Shown: positions 24,138-32,994 of the stretch, piece by piece
Layout: the number at the start of each line of letters is the position of its first letter
How positions within the stretch are numbered: position 1 is the first letter of the stretch
NCBI GenBank assembly: GCA_965603365.1
Contig: CBFDCR010000028.1
Location: forward strand, 1 to 59,561
Direction: 5' to 3'
Origin: JAHELQ01 sp965603365
GTDB taxonomy: Bacteria > Acidobacteriota > Aminicenantia > UBA2199
DNA: 59,561 nt
Program-made: the position numbers and the translations under genes
Notes under the pieces: model-generated
Seen by the model: the letters and a program-made list of their open reading frames with translations, nothing else
What the model was told of the DNA's origin: nothing
Databases searched by the model: none

Positions 24138-26975
24138 TTAGCAGAGGTATTTTTCGAGCTTCTCAATTTCAGAATCGGGTTCCCACAACCATGACGTGAG
24201 CAGGGCGGCCCGGCAGATGGGCACCATCTGTGCTTGAATCTTAAATAGATAGTCCACAGAAAACGGCTGATTCATTAAAGATTGAAGGGTCACAATTTCG
24301 CTAAATTCTTCTGATTGACCATACTTCTGGGTCGAGTCTGTTTTATTTGAATGCCAATTTTCTATATAGTATGTCGATTCTCTTTTCAATCTGGCCTCGG
24401 CTATGAATTCCGGTTTAGAAGTAAGCAGATTGATGGCAATGCCTAAAAAATCGATCCCCTCTATGTCGGCTGCCCCGATATGCATCTCTTCCGCCAATTC
24501 TTCTAAGGCGGCACCAAATATGTCACTGGCACAGGTTTCAAATTTTGAGTCTGGATGGGCATGTCCGCCTATGACATGATATCTGCCTTCTCCCTCTGCT
24601 ACCACTCCTGAGCGTTTTCCCAGTAGAATGTGTCCATCGCTGCATATGGGGATAACGGATATTCCGGCACCGATAATGGCTTCGTCACGCCACATATCCG
24701 CTTCCCTTTGAAGATAGAAGTTATCGAAATAGGTGGTTTTACCGGCTGAAATGATGATCCGGTCATCAGATGGTTCAATCCTCAGGGGGCGGAAAAGAGG
24801 GTTGTTCTCCAATGCCGGTTTGCCCGATTTTTGTCGGCGGCTGTTCTCTTGTTCCCACTTCACCGCCGCCTGCCGCAGTTGTTGTTTGTCCACAGAACGA
24901 TTCCATTCGGAAGTGTATTGAATTGAGATCTTTTTTAAGTCCCGCTTCATAAGGTATTGAATGCCGAAGTCGCCAAAACACAGATAGAGGCCATCGCCCA
25001 CCTGCCAGTCGTCGAAACTTCGGGCTTCTGCCCAGTGTTCGTCAAATATTTGTCGCAAGTTTTGAATGTCCCGGTAGCCAAATGTTACCTTGCCGTCGAT
25101 TAATTGATTGGCGGTTCCCTCCCTTTTAAAATCGATGGCCACCTGTTGGCCCAGATTCATGTGGCGGGTATGCCTTTGGGCGTTGAGAATGCGGAGTCGT
25201 ATTGGCTCCCCTGCACTCTCTTTTTTCCAGAGCCATAGGCAACTGACTACCCATTCCAGATACCCCTGGCTCTCCGGCGGGGGAGGAGATGCGATAATGA
25301 CTTTAATAAATTTTTTTAAGTCATAAGCCCGTTTGACAGTTTCGTTAAAGCTTTTTAAAAACCTGGGGCGTCTCATCCAGGTGCCATATTCCGAGATCAC
25401 CAGGAGTTCGTCGGTGGTATCGAGTACCATGGGGGTGGCCCGCTCTATGGTGATGAGACCCCCGGGTTGATCTGTAGTCCAGTTGCTCATGGCCGCTTTT
25501 TTCTCACCCAGATCAATCAACAATTCTGCCAATCTTTGTTGAAACAACGATGGAGCGGCGGGGTCCGGGCTGCCTTTTTCCCGAATCGTGTGTCGCAGAG
25601 GGCCCAACAGGGTGGGTAAAGCCTGACGGCATTTGTGGTGTTTAACTTTTCTTAAAGCATATTCGTCTGCCGGGCATTTAAGGAAAACACCTTGTTCGAC
25701 AAATTGATCAAAAACTTCACTTACGAGGGAGTGAAACCCAACCTCCATGGCATGCTTAATATGCCTCCGGGTATTGATGATGCGCTGCTTGCTGAAAATT
25801 CCATTTTCGATTGCGGCACCGATTAATATTTCTGTGGCCAAAAACGATCTCAAGGCAGGCCGCTTTCCCACAATAAAGGTACTGATCAATTGGTGGATTT
25901 CCAGATCGGTTACCCACGGTGCATTTTGTTCTTGCAGATTTCCCGTTGCCCGGCTCGCTTGCGACATAATCTCCAACAGTGCATCACCGGGAAGTTTGTC
26001 TATTTGAGTTGAAATACGGTTGGCAGTCTGAAGCTCTTGATTCTGCCGTAAAACCTTATTCAACTCTTCTGTTTTATTCGTACATTGGGCATATATGATT
26101 TTGCAGTTATTAAAGCTATGGTATCTAAAATGGTGCTGCCGTTTTCTTAAGGCTTTTCGACTGCTCTCCATCCATCTTTCCGGTGAGGGTAGGTCTAATA
26201 TGTTAAAACGTGCTTTTATCGATTTGCACTCTTTATAGAGATTGAAAAAATCGGAATCTCTGAAACTGCATCCTAAAAAGAGAAAACGCACATTTTTTTC
26301 CCCCAGGGCTTTTTTCAGGACGTTTTTAAGCGGTTCACTGAATTGGGTGACGTCTCGTCCGGCGGCAATGAGGCTGTCGGGTTTTGAAATTGTACCGTGG
26401 GGCTTCAGTACCACGCAGCGGATTTTGCTGCTCTTGCCGGGCCTATCTAAAATTTCCTCGATCAACGATAACTCTTCGGGGGTTGACAGGGATATCCACT
26501 CGCCCCTGGATTCTCTCTGCTCACCCAATTCCACTTCCAGACATCTTTCCAGGATCTCATCAAAATTGAGTGATACAATGAGATTGGTCATTCTGCCCAC
26601 TGCCAATTTGGCCACCAACAGGTGTAGTATACCCGGGATGGTGGTGATGGCATTTTTGGTGGGTATTCCGCAATCGGAAAGTAATCTCGAAATAAGTGCT
26701 CTGGGATCACCTGGGGTATCGGCGGCTGCAAAGTCGAGAAAGGCTTCGAGGGTTTGGGGGGTTCCGGTGTGTTTGAAGTGCTCCCATAAGGTAGGCAATA
26801 CTTTTTCAATACGGGCCCTGATTTCATCACCCATCGGAACACCACTCTCTACACTGACTCCTGCTCCTATTACGATCACGAGAGTCGAGCCCCTCGACAA
26901 CATATCTAACCGAAGTTCCCTAAAGGCAGTATCGAACTCTGTGTTTATCCATTTCTCTCTTGATGGTGTATTCAT
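24138..26975 (-). CDS. SIR2-like NADase domain fused to a C-terminal Nudix domain
   Basis: 945 residues. The N-terminal part (about 28-310) is SIR2-like: VIVIGAGVSVESGVPMGDEI (nucleotide-binding GAG), IVSLNFDEILERCLE, VLKPHGTISKP (catalytic-type His) and FLFLGCSFRDSDF. An unrecognised region (about 330-780) follows, partly helical, with IKVIIASPPPPESQGYLEW and GEPIRLRILNAQRHTRH. From about 775 to 900 is a Nudix-like fold: ISVIPICSDGHILLGKRSG and the box GGHAHPDSKFE...ALEELAEEMHIG. SIR2 domains in defence proteins hydrolyse NAD+; Nudix domains cleave ADP-ribose-type products. I infer a single-protein NAD-depleting conflict or stress system with a large sensor between. Own promoter; no paired gene. 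Confidence 0.75.
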   Translation of the reverse strand: MNTPSREKWINTEFDTAFRELRLDMLSRGSTLVIVIGAGVSVESGVPMGDEIRARIEKVLPTLWEHFKHTGTPQTLEAFLDFAAADTPGDPRALISRLLSDCGIPTKNAITTIPGILHLLVAKLAVGRMTNLIVSLNFDEILERCLEVELGEQRESRGEWISLSTPEELSLIEEILDRPGKSSKIRCVVLKPHGTISKPDSLIAAGRDVTQFSEPLKNVLKKALGEKNVRFLFLGCSFRDSDFFNLYKECKSIKARFNILDLPSPERWMESSRKALRKRQHHFRYHSFNNCKIIYAQCTNKTEELNKVLRQNQELQTANRISTQIDKLPGDALLEIMSQASRATGNLQEQNAPWVTDLEIHQLISTFIVGKRPALRSFLATEILIGAAIENGIFSKQRIINTRRHIKHAMEVGFHSLVSEVFDQFVEQGVFLKCPADEYALRKVKHHKCRQALPTLLGPLRHTIREKGSPDPAAPSLFQQRLAELLIDLGEKKAAMSNWTTDQPGGLITIERATPMVLDTTDELLVISEYGTWMRRPRFLKSFNETVKRAYDLKKFIKVIIASPPPPESQGYLEWVVSCLWLWKKESAGEPIRLRILNAQRHTRHMNLGQQVAIDFKREGTANQLIDGKVTFGYRDIQNLRQIFDEHWAEARSFDDWQVGDGLYLCFGDFGIQYLMKRDLKKISIQYTSEWNRSVDKQQLRQAAVKWEQENSRRQKSGKPALENNPLFRPLRIEPSDDRIIISAGKTTYFDNFYLQREADMWRDEAIIGAGISVIPICSDGHILLGKRSGVVAEGEGRYHVIGGHAHPDSKFETCASDIFGAALEELAEEMHIGAADIEGIDFLGIAINLLTSKPEFIAEARLKRESTYYIENWHSNKTDSTQKYGQSEEFSEIVTLQSLMNQPFSVDYLFKIQAQMVPICRAALLTSWLWEPDSEIEKLEKYLC

Positions 26976-26998
26976 TTTTTTCCTGTTTTCTGCCTGAC

Positions 26999-27027
26999 AT
27001 TATATTATAGAAAGTCAGCGAAATCAA
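26999..27027 (-). promoter_or_regulatory. Promoter of the SIR2-Nudix gene
   Basis: Minus strand: TTGATT (27022-27027), 17 bases, TATAAT (26999-27004); a second overlapping TATAAT is at 27004-27009. About 23 bases separate the -10 from the start codon, which has an AGGA ribosome site. Confidence 0.7.
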
Positions 27028-27079
27028 TTACCGACATGCTGCCGCTTAAACGGAAAATTAAAAAAAAGGGCAAAGGTTC

Positions 27080-27108
27080 TTGAAATTACCGCTGTTTTTG
27101 TGTATAAA
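27080..27108 (+). promoter_or_regulatory. Promoter of the YHS-domain gene
   Basis: TTGAAA (27080-27085), 17 bases, TATAAA (27103-27108), 56 bases before the chosen start codon. It is near consensus and uses the same -35 as several other promoters in the window. Confidence 0.7.
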
Positions 27109-27164
27109 TATACATTACCGAATCGGTTACGTTTTTGGAAAATAAAAAAGATAAGGAGAAGAAG

Positions 27165-27626
27165 ATGAAGTCTTTTTCAAAAGTCATGTTTGTTCTGGTG
27201 ATTATCGGTTTTGTACTTTCCCTCAATTCCACCCTGGCTGCACAGGAGGAGAAGACGGAGTGTCCGGATAAAGTATTTAAATGCGCGGGTTGCAGCACGC
27301 CCATTGCCAAGGATACGGCTAAGTTTAAAGTTGAGTATAAGGGTAAAACCTACTATTTTGCCAGTGAAAAGTGCCAGGCCGAGTTTCAAAAAGATCCGGA
27401 AAAATTTGCGAAATGTTGTGAACAAAAAACAATGTATGTCTGCCCTGTCTCCGAGTGTAAATACAAGTCCGATAAACCGGGTAATTGCCCACACTCCGAC
27501 AAAGAATTAACAAAGAAGGAACATGCCTGCTGCCTGCATAAGGCAGAACATAAGCATGGATATAAAAAACACCAGGAGAAGAAAGAGGCAAAAGAGTGCC
27601 CCTATCACAAAAATAAGGAAAAGTAA
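27165..27626 (+). CDS. Exported YHS-domain, metal-binding protein
   Basis: 153 residues from the ATG that follows AAGGAGA; a TTG 30 bases upstream would add a polar extension and spoil the signal peptide. Signal peptide 1-25 (FVLVIIGFVLSLNSTLAA). A YHS-type module follows: FKCAGCSTPIAKDTAKFKVEY, GKTYYFASEKCQAEFQKDPEKF. Then comes a heavy-metal-binding-like segment YVCPVSECKYKSDKPGNCPHSDKEL and a His/Cys/Lys-rich tail. Twelve or more Cys and several His suggest copper or other soft-metal binding in the periplasm. No transporter gene is adjacent. Confidence 0.8.
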   Translation: MKSFSKVMFVLVIIGFVLSLNSTLAAQEEKTECPDKVFKCAGCSTPIAKDTAKFKVEYKGKTYYFASEKCQAEFQKDPEKFAKCCEQKTMYVCPVSECKYKSDKPGNCPHSDKELTKKEHACCLHKAEHKHGYKKHQEKKEAKECPYHKNKEK

Positions 27627-27648
27627 GAATTTTCAGGAAATAGTGTAA

Positions 27649-27671
27649 GGGCGGCTTTTAGGTGGCCGCCC
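27649..27671. terminator. GC-rich hairpin between convergent genes
   Basis: GGGCGGC (27649-27655), a 9-base loop, GCCGCCC (27665-27671). It lies between the convergent YHS and papain-like protease genes and could stop transcription from either side. No T-run follows. Confidence 0.5.
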
Positions 27672-27728
27672 CTATACGTTTACGTTGTTTGAAAATAGTC
27701 GTTTCTTGATTCAGGTTGACCGACGGGA

Positions 27729-28649
27729 TTAGTAGGTCAGGTAATTGGAACTGCTGCCGATGTTGCTGCAGCCGTACTCGATCCACATCATACCGCCTTC
27801 GCCCCAACCGGTTCCCCATGAGTTTTTCATGCGCCAGGCACCGTCCGCACCCAGTTCGTCGTCCCAGCCGACCAACACAACGGCATGGTTGGTGGGAGAG
27901 TTTGAATCATAGTTAAATACACCCCCGGAATAGGCCTGGAAATAGTAGGTCACGGTCACGGCACAGGATACGCCGCCGTAGGTCTTGATGGCATTCTTGA
28001 TGCTGTCTACTCCCGATACGTTCTTGGATGTGCTGGCCACGTAGACCGACGGACAATCTTTGCAGGGGAGATCCAGGGCCTTGTAGCGGAAACATTTTTC
28101 CAGCACCGCGCCGGGATTCAGGTAATAACTGTTGGCGAACCAGCCGCCGTTGCAGCCCCAGCCGTCGGTGTTGCAGGAGACCAGCCACTGTTCCGACAGG
28201 TCGGTGGAAATGCCCTGTTTCAGCAGCACCGATTCGAACATGCCGGCAGTGGAAAAGGCCCAGCAGCTACCGCAGCTTCCCTGGTCTTTGACTTTGGTAT
28301 AGCCGGCTATGTAATAAGTATCCTCCGGTGGCGGAGTGGGTTTCACGGCGATCAGGCCCAGCGGGTCTTGATCGAGAGACTCGGCGGGCGCCAGTTCGGG
28401 TTTGAAATTGCAGAGTTGTTCGATGGTGTACTGCATGGTGGGGTTAAAATCTACGGTAAAGGTGTAGCCGTTGGACATGATCTCGGCCCGCATCAGTTCC
28501 ATTTTCATCCTGAGCTCTTCCCGTTTGGCCGCATGACCCAGTTGATCGTCGATTTGCTCTCTGGCCTGCAGCGAGGGTAGGAAAGCCAAAGACACAACCA
28601 CGGTGGCAACGAAGAATACCACCAGGGAAATCCTGATAAATTTTTTCAT
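27729..28649 (-). CDS. Secreted papain-family (C1A) cysteine protease
   Basis: 306 residues; AGGAGG upstream of the start. Signal peptide 1-29 (LVVFFVATVVVSLAFLPSLQA), a short charged propeptide to about residue 105, then the papain fold. The triad residues are Cys in DQGSCGSCWAFS (about 128), His in TNHAVVLVGW (about 252) and Asn in MKNSWGTGWGEGG (about 273); the oxyanion Gln is DQG. The CNGGW segment with paired cysteines is also standard. The propeptide lacks the eukaryotic ERFNIN pattern. It acts outside the cytoplasm, like the other exported proteases here. Confidence 0.93.
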   Translation of the reverse strand: MKKFIRISLVVFFVATVVVSLAFLPSLQAREQIDDQLGHAAKREELRMKMELMRAEIMSNGYTFTVDFNPTMQYTIEQLCNFKPELAPAESLDQDPLGLIAVKPTPPPEDTYYIAGYTKVKDQGSCGSCWAFSTAGMFESVLLKQGISTDLSEQWLVSCNTDGWGCNGGWFANSYYLNPGAVLEKCFRYKALDLPCKDCPSVYVASTSKNVSGVDSIKNAIKTYGGVSCAVTVTYYFQAYSGGVFNYDSNSPTNHAVVLVGWDDELGADGAWRMKNSWGTGWGEGGMMWIEYGCSNIGSSSNYLTY

Positions 28650-28935
28650 GATACCTCCTTTTTTCTGGTGTTTACTTTCTTACCTGAATTTATATTTAAA
28701 GAAATGGCACGAAAGTTCATTTTTATAATTATACGTCTTAACGGTACAAAACTTCGATGGGAATGTCAATCCAACTTTCAGTTGATTTTTGGTTCTATTT
28801 TTGAGCCTGACTTTTATACAACCAAAGTTGTAATTTTTTTTGAAGAGTTTTATGTCAATGGGAAAAAATTTGCAAAAAAAATCTTTTTTATATAAAATTC
28901 TCTTTTATATTTAAATGACTTCAAGGAGCGACTCA

Positions 28936-30507
28936 ATGGCAGACAAGTATATTGTATCTCATGACCTGGGCACCAGCGCCGACAAGGCGGTGCTGGTCAC
29001 CGTGTACGGCGAACTGGTGGATACCGAGAGGCAGGAGTACCCGATATACCATCCGAAACCGGGCTATGCCGAACAGGCCCCCTTTGACTGGTGGCAGGCT
29101 GTCTGTGAAACCACCCGGAAGCTTACCGCCAAAACCGGGGTGAAGCCCGCGGATATCGTGGGCATGACCTTCTCTTCTCAATGTCAGACCCTGGTGTCGG
29201 TAGACAAAGAGGGAAATCCCGTCACCCGGGCCATATCCTGGTTGGACGGCCGCAGCGCCGACATCATCCGGGAGAAGCTGTGGACACCGCCCCGCATCAT
29301 GGGCTACAATATATTCAAACTGCTGCGGTTTTTGCGGATTACCGGGGGCAGCCCCGGCCATACCGGCAAGGATCAGATCGGCAAAATATTGTGGCTGCAG
29401 CGCCACCAACCGGAGATCTATTCCCGGATCTTCAAGTTCCTGGATGTCAAAGACTTTATCATCCACCACTTGACCGGCAATTTTGTCAAATCGGTGGACC
29501 TGGGGGTGATCTGGTGGCTCATGGATACCAGGAAAAACCGCAACCAGTGGCATCCCGGCCTGTGTAAACTGGCCGGTGTCGGCGTTGAGATGCTGCCCCA
29601 GGTGAAGGAGAGTGCCGCCATTGTGGGCGAAGTGACCCCAAAGGCTGCCGAAAACACGGGTCTGCTGCCGGGAACACCGGTCATCAATGGGGCCGGTGAT
29701 CTGGGTGCCGCGGCCCTGGGTTCGGGGGCCATCGGTGAAGGGGAATTGCATATCAGCATCGGCACCAGCGGCTGGGTGGCGGGGCATTTTGGCAAACGTA
29801 AGATCGATATCCCCCATTATGCCGGTTGTATCGGCAGTACCTATCCGCAGAAGTATTATCTCGGCATGGCCCACCAGGAGACCGCGGGTATTTGTCTGGA
29901 ATGGTTGAAAAACAGGGTGCTCTACCATGAAGAACAACTCAAACAGGAGAGCCAGGTGGCGGAGATTTATCAACTGCTGGATCAACTGGCGGAGTCGGCA
30001 GAACCCGGCTCGGCGGGTCTCATATTTACCCCCTGGATGTACGGCGAACGCTGTCCCATCGACGACGATCATGTGCGGGCCGGTTTGTTCAACATCGGCT
30101 TGAATCACTCCCGGGAACACCTGGTCCGGGCTGTGCTGGAGGGAATTGCCTTCAACACCCGCTGGGCCATGGAGACCCTGGAAAACCTCTATTCCAGGGT
30201 GGATCAACTGAATATTGTGGGCGGCGGGGCCAAGAGCGATATCTGGTGCCAGATCGTGGCGGATATTACCGACCGGGTGATCAACCAGGTGCAGAATCCC
30301 CACCTGGCCGGCGCGGTAGGCGTGGCACTGCTGGCCAGCATGACGCTGGGCTATATCGACTCTTACCACGATATCAAAAAGTATATTAAGATCAAACACA
30401 GTTTCTCCCCCAATGCGGACAATCGCCGGCTCTACGATACCATGTTCCGGGAATTTAAAAATCTCTACAAACAAAACAGGAAGTGGTATGCCCGCATGAA
30501 CCGCTGA
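28936..30507 (+). CDS. FGGY-family carbohydrate kinase (xylulokinase-like)
   Basis: 523 residues from the ATG with AAGGAG upstream; seven extra N-terminal codons are open but unsupported. Family motifs: VSHDLGTSADKAVLV (ATP phosphate loop, near residue 5), the substrate region YAEQAPFDWWQAV, SWLDGRSADII, the catalytic Asp in INGAGDLGAAALGSG (about 255) and the second signature LNIVGGGAKSDIWCQIVADIT (about 430). It phosphorylates a ketose or polyol. A rhamnulose-1-phosphate-aldolase-like gene lies 17 kb away, but nothing links them. The 265 bases before this gene are AT-rich without a further gene. Confidence 0.87.
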   Translation: MADKYIVSHDLGTSADKAVLVTVYGELVDTERQEYPIYHPKPGYAEQAPFDWWQAVCETTRKLTAKTGVKPADIVGMTFSSQCQTLVSVDKEGNPVTRAISWLDGRSADIIREKLWTPPRIMGYNIFKLLRFLRITGGSPGHTGKDQIGKILWLQRHQPEIYSRIFKFLDVKDFIIHHLTGNFVKSVDLGVIWWLMDTRKNRNQWHPGLCKLAGVGVEMLPQVKESAAIVGEVTPKAAENTGLLPGTPVINGAGDLGAAALGSGAIGEGELHISIGTSGWVAGHFGKRKIDIPHYAGCIGSTYPQKYYLGMAHQETAGICLEWLKNRVLYHEEQLKQESQVAEIYQLLDQLAESAEPGSAGLIFTPWMYGERCPIDDDHVRAGLFNIGLNHSREHLVRAVLEGIAFNTRWAMETLENLYSRVDQLNIVGGGAKSDIWCQIVADITDRVINQVQNPHLAGAVGVALLASMTLGYIDSYHDIKKYIKIKHSFSPNADNRRLYDTMFREFKNLYKQNRKWYARMNR

Positions 30508-30527
30508 GGGGGATAGAAGGGGAAGAT

Positions 30528-31373
30528 ATGGAAGATTGGCGTGAGTATTGTTCTGCCGGGGTCAGCGTCGAGGAGGAGTGGATCGGGGTATCGAAAAATG
30601 TCTCCCTGAGGGTGATTTCTTTTAGGCCGAAGCTAAAGGGCAATAAACCGGCGGTCCTGTTCGTGGCCGGTTGGATTACCCAGGTAAAGGCCTGGAAGTC
30701 GGTGCTGCGGGAGATGACTAAAGATTTCCCCGTTTATTACGTGGAGACACGGGAGAAAATTTCCGCCCGTGTACGTGGAACGGCCGATTACGGTGTCGAG
30801 GCCATTGGCCGTGATCTTGTCTTCCTGGTGCGTCACTTTGAGCTGGAAGATAACCGCTATATTTTATTCGGCAGTTCCCTGGGGGCCACCGCCATCCTGG
30901 ACTGCTGCCGCTTTCTGGAGAGTGCGCCCCTGTGTCTGGTCTTGATCGGGCCCAATGCGGTGTTCCGGGTTCCCCGGTTCGGCCTGGCCCTTATCCGCAT
31001 CTTTCCACCCTTTCTTTATACGGTTTTCAAACCGGTGGTGAAATGGTATCTGCGCTCCTTTCGCCTGGATGTCAAGAGCGATTATGCCCAGTATGAGAAA
31101 TACTGCCAGGCCCTGGATGCCGCCGACCCCGGCAAGCTCAAACGGGCCGCCCTATCCCTGTCGAAGTACCGGGTCTGGGGTTTACTGGAAGATATTGAAT
31201 GTCCCTGTCTGATTGTGGGGGCCTCCAGGGATGTCCTGCATGAACCGGAAAATCTGCAAAGAATGGTTTCCCTGATGAAGAGTGCCGACTACCTGGACCT
31301 GGAGACCAACCGGCGCACCCACAGTGGGGAAATGGTAGAAGAGATGCGTAAATACCTCGGCTCTCTCCTCTAG
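30528..31373 (+). CDS. Alpha/beta-hydrolase-fold protein
   Basis: 281 residues from an ATG with AAGGGGAAG upstream. It follows the sugar kinase by 20 bases and is likely cotranscribed. Nucleophile elbow FGSSLGATAIL (Ser near 121), a likely acid in VGASRDVLHEPEN and His in RRTHSGEMVEE. The oxyanion segment is FVAGWITQVKAW. A central hydrophobic stretch (FGLALIRIFPPFLYTVFKPVV) is probably the lid. Esterase, lipase or thioesterase activity is plausible; the substrate is unknown. Confidence 0.75.
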   Translation: MEDWREYCSAGVSVEEEWIGVSKNVSLRVISFRPKLKGNKPAVLFVAGWITQVKAWKSVLREMTKDFPVYYVETREKISARVRGTADYGVEAIGRDLVFLVRHFELEDNRYILFGSSLGATAILDCCRFLESAPLCLVLIGPNAVFRVPRFGLALIRIFPPFLYTVFKPVVKWYLRSFRLDVKSDYAQYEKYCQALDAADPGKLKRAALSLSKYRVWGLLEDIECPCLIVGASRDVLHEPENLQRMVSLMKSADYLDLETNRRTHSGEMVEEMRKYLGSLL

Positions 31374-31466
31374 ACTACCACTTGCCGTCCATCCGGAATT
31401 CACCACTGCCCAGCCAGAAGCCCGATTGACAAACAGAGTCGTATCGGCCCCCCACCTCCCCCCTCG

Positions 31467-31495
31467 TTGAAATATCCCACATTTTATTATACAAT
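31467..31495 (+). promoter_or_regulatory. Strong promoter positioned for a leaderless transcript of the TIR operon
   Basis: TTGAAA (31467-31472), 17 bases, TACAAT (31490-31495). Only six bases separate the -10 from the ATG at 31502, so the RNA should start at or next to the start codon; no ribosome site is present. Confidence 0.7.
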
Positions 31496-31501
31496 ACCCC
31501 C

Positions 31502-32377
31502 ATGAGCGAAATATCACAGACGAAATGGAATCTGTTCAAGATTGTCGACCAGAATGTAGAAGAGGTTAAGAATCATTACAGAGAGATTGAAAAAGAATAC
31601 ACAGTCGAAGGTAAAACATTATTACTAAAGGAGTTCATCGAATTTAACAAGAAAAACTGGTGTATCTCCATTAATTTGAAACAGTCGGAAATAAATAGTT
31701 TTTTAATTTCCGGGATATATAAAAATATGTATCAAGTGATTGAGGATGATTTAAGAGTATTGCGCCGGGAACAGGGCCTGGATATTTCAATAGAAGATGC
31801 GGCCAGGAATCGTATGGGTATCCACTATGGGAAGAGAAAAACCTTTGAGAACCAATTTGAAGATGGTGACCGGTTTATATATGCGGCTTTTAGTATTGGC
31901 GGCCTGGGATTAAAAAAGTATGGAAATTTTTGTTTAATCATTCATCAGAAGGAGATAGAAAAATTCTCTTCATGTGCCTTTTTGAGAAAGGAGAGTATTG
32001 CTTATGTGGACAATGATGTTCTAAATATAGAACAGGTGAAAAAGGATACCGCCAACAGCAAGACAGTCCATCTATTGGCAGCCATAAAAAATGAGAAGGA
32101 AATCCCGGACAAGGCAAAAGAAGAATGGCCGGAGATGATATGCAGCGAAAAAGATTATATCGAGGCTCTTACTATAGATGAGATATCCGTTGGACATATA
32201 AGCACCGTGCGGGTGAGTAAAGAATCCGAGAATACCTACTACAATTATTTATATAAGTCGTATAGCTCTCGATTGGATGAAGCCGAGAAAAGACAATTGG
32301 GGAATTATAGGGATATGTTGAAACTGTTAGAGAATAATAATATTAACAAGGAGACAGTCGATGAGAGGGGAACTTAA
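31502..32377 (+). CDS. Unknown protein, first gene of a three-gene TIR operon
   Basis: 291 residues, no recognised family. It is soluble, without signal peptide or membrane segment, mixed alpha/beta. The first 100 residues are helical and charged (QNVEEVKNHYREIEKEYTV); the middle has beta strands (RFIYAAFSIGGLGL, YGNFCLIIHQKEI), and the end is a long helix (RLDEAEKRQLGNYRDMLKLLE). It overlaps the second gene by 17 bases and is probably read from a leaderless mRNA. Given the TIR-bearing third gene, it may be a sensor or regulator of the system; this is inference from position only. Base composition is more AT-rich than the metabolic neighbours, consistent with transfer. Confidence 0.6.
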   Translation: MSEISQTKWNLFKIVDQNVEEVKNHYREIEKEYTVEGKTLLLKEFIEFNKKNWCISINLKQSEINSFLISGIYKNMYQVIEDDLRVLRREQGLDISIEDAARNRMGIHYGKRKTFENQFEDGDRFIYAAFSIGGLGLKKYGNFCLIIHQKEIEKFSSCAFLRKESIAYVDNDVLNIEQVKKDTANSKTVHLLAAIKNEKEIPDKAKEEWPEMICSEKDYIEALTIDEISVGHISTVRVSKESENTYYNYLYKSYSSRLDEAEKRQLGNYRDMLKLLENNNINKETVDERGT

Positions 32378-32981
32378 GATCGTTGCGTTGGCACCATATG
32401 ATGGCTGGGCGTTTGTGCGGGAGAATGATAACCTCTTTTTACTGCGCCCCCCTTACACCGTTTCCAGCAGAGATCGATGCAGTCCAAAAGAATTGGCAGA
32501 GGCGGTGTCGAAACATGGATTTAACAGCGTGGACCGTTCTTTTGGCAGTTACTCCGAATTAATTCAATTCGTCAAGGATGAATATATCAAGGCAAACAAA
32601 GACAACGGTAAAGTGGTTCCCACCGTGGAAGAATTAAAAGAACTCCTGAATTATGCGTCGGAAGATGTGCTCTTAGGCTTTTTAGAGAAAGCGGAGAAGG
32701 AATTGTTGCCTGAAGGAAAAATTGAGGCAGCGGAATCATTGATATTGGATCTGATGAAACTGCATAAAGTGATTAAAAACAAGAATTTGTTTGCTCAAGC
32801 ATTGAATGTCATCGATAAAATAGCAAAGGTCAGAAAGGAGAAGAAGGCCTGGGAGATGAAGTTCATGAAGAGAAGGCTGAAACATGTATTTAGCAATATC
32901 GACAAGAGATACCCGGCAGAACAAATTATGGAAAAGATAGAGGCAACCCATCACCGGGGCATGGTTTTTTCGCTTCCTTGA
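32361..32981 (+). CDS. Unknown helical protein, second gene of the TIR operon
   Basis: 206 residues. It starts 17 bases inside the first gene, after AAGGAGAC. A small N-terminal beta part (LKIVALAPYDGWAFVREND, LFLLRPPYTVSS) is followed by a long helical region (about 80-200) rich in Lys and Glu. The helices around VEELKELLNYASEDVLLGFLEKAEKE look like a death-like or effector-associated adaptor helix bundle of the kind that links components in NTPase-based conflict systems, but I cannot name it. It likely bridges the first protein and the ATPase-TIR effector. Confidence 0.6.
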   Translation: MRGELKIVALAPYDGWAFVRENDNLFLLRPPYTVSSRDRCSPKELAEAVSKHGFNSVDRSFGSYSELIQFVKDEYIKANKDNGKVVPTVEELKELLNYASEDVLLGFLEKAEKELLPEGKIEAAESLILDLMKLHKVIKNKNLFAQALNVIDKIAKVRKEKKAWEMKFMKRRLKHVFSNIDKRYPAEQIMEKIEATHHRGMVFSLP

Positions 32982-32994
32982 TAGAGTTAGAAAT

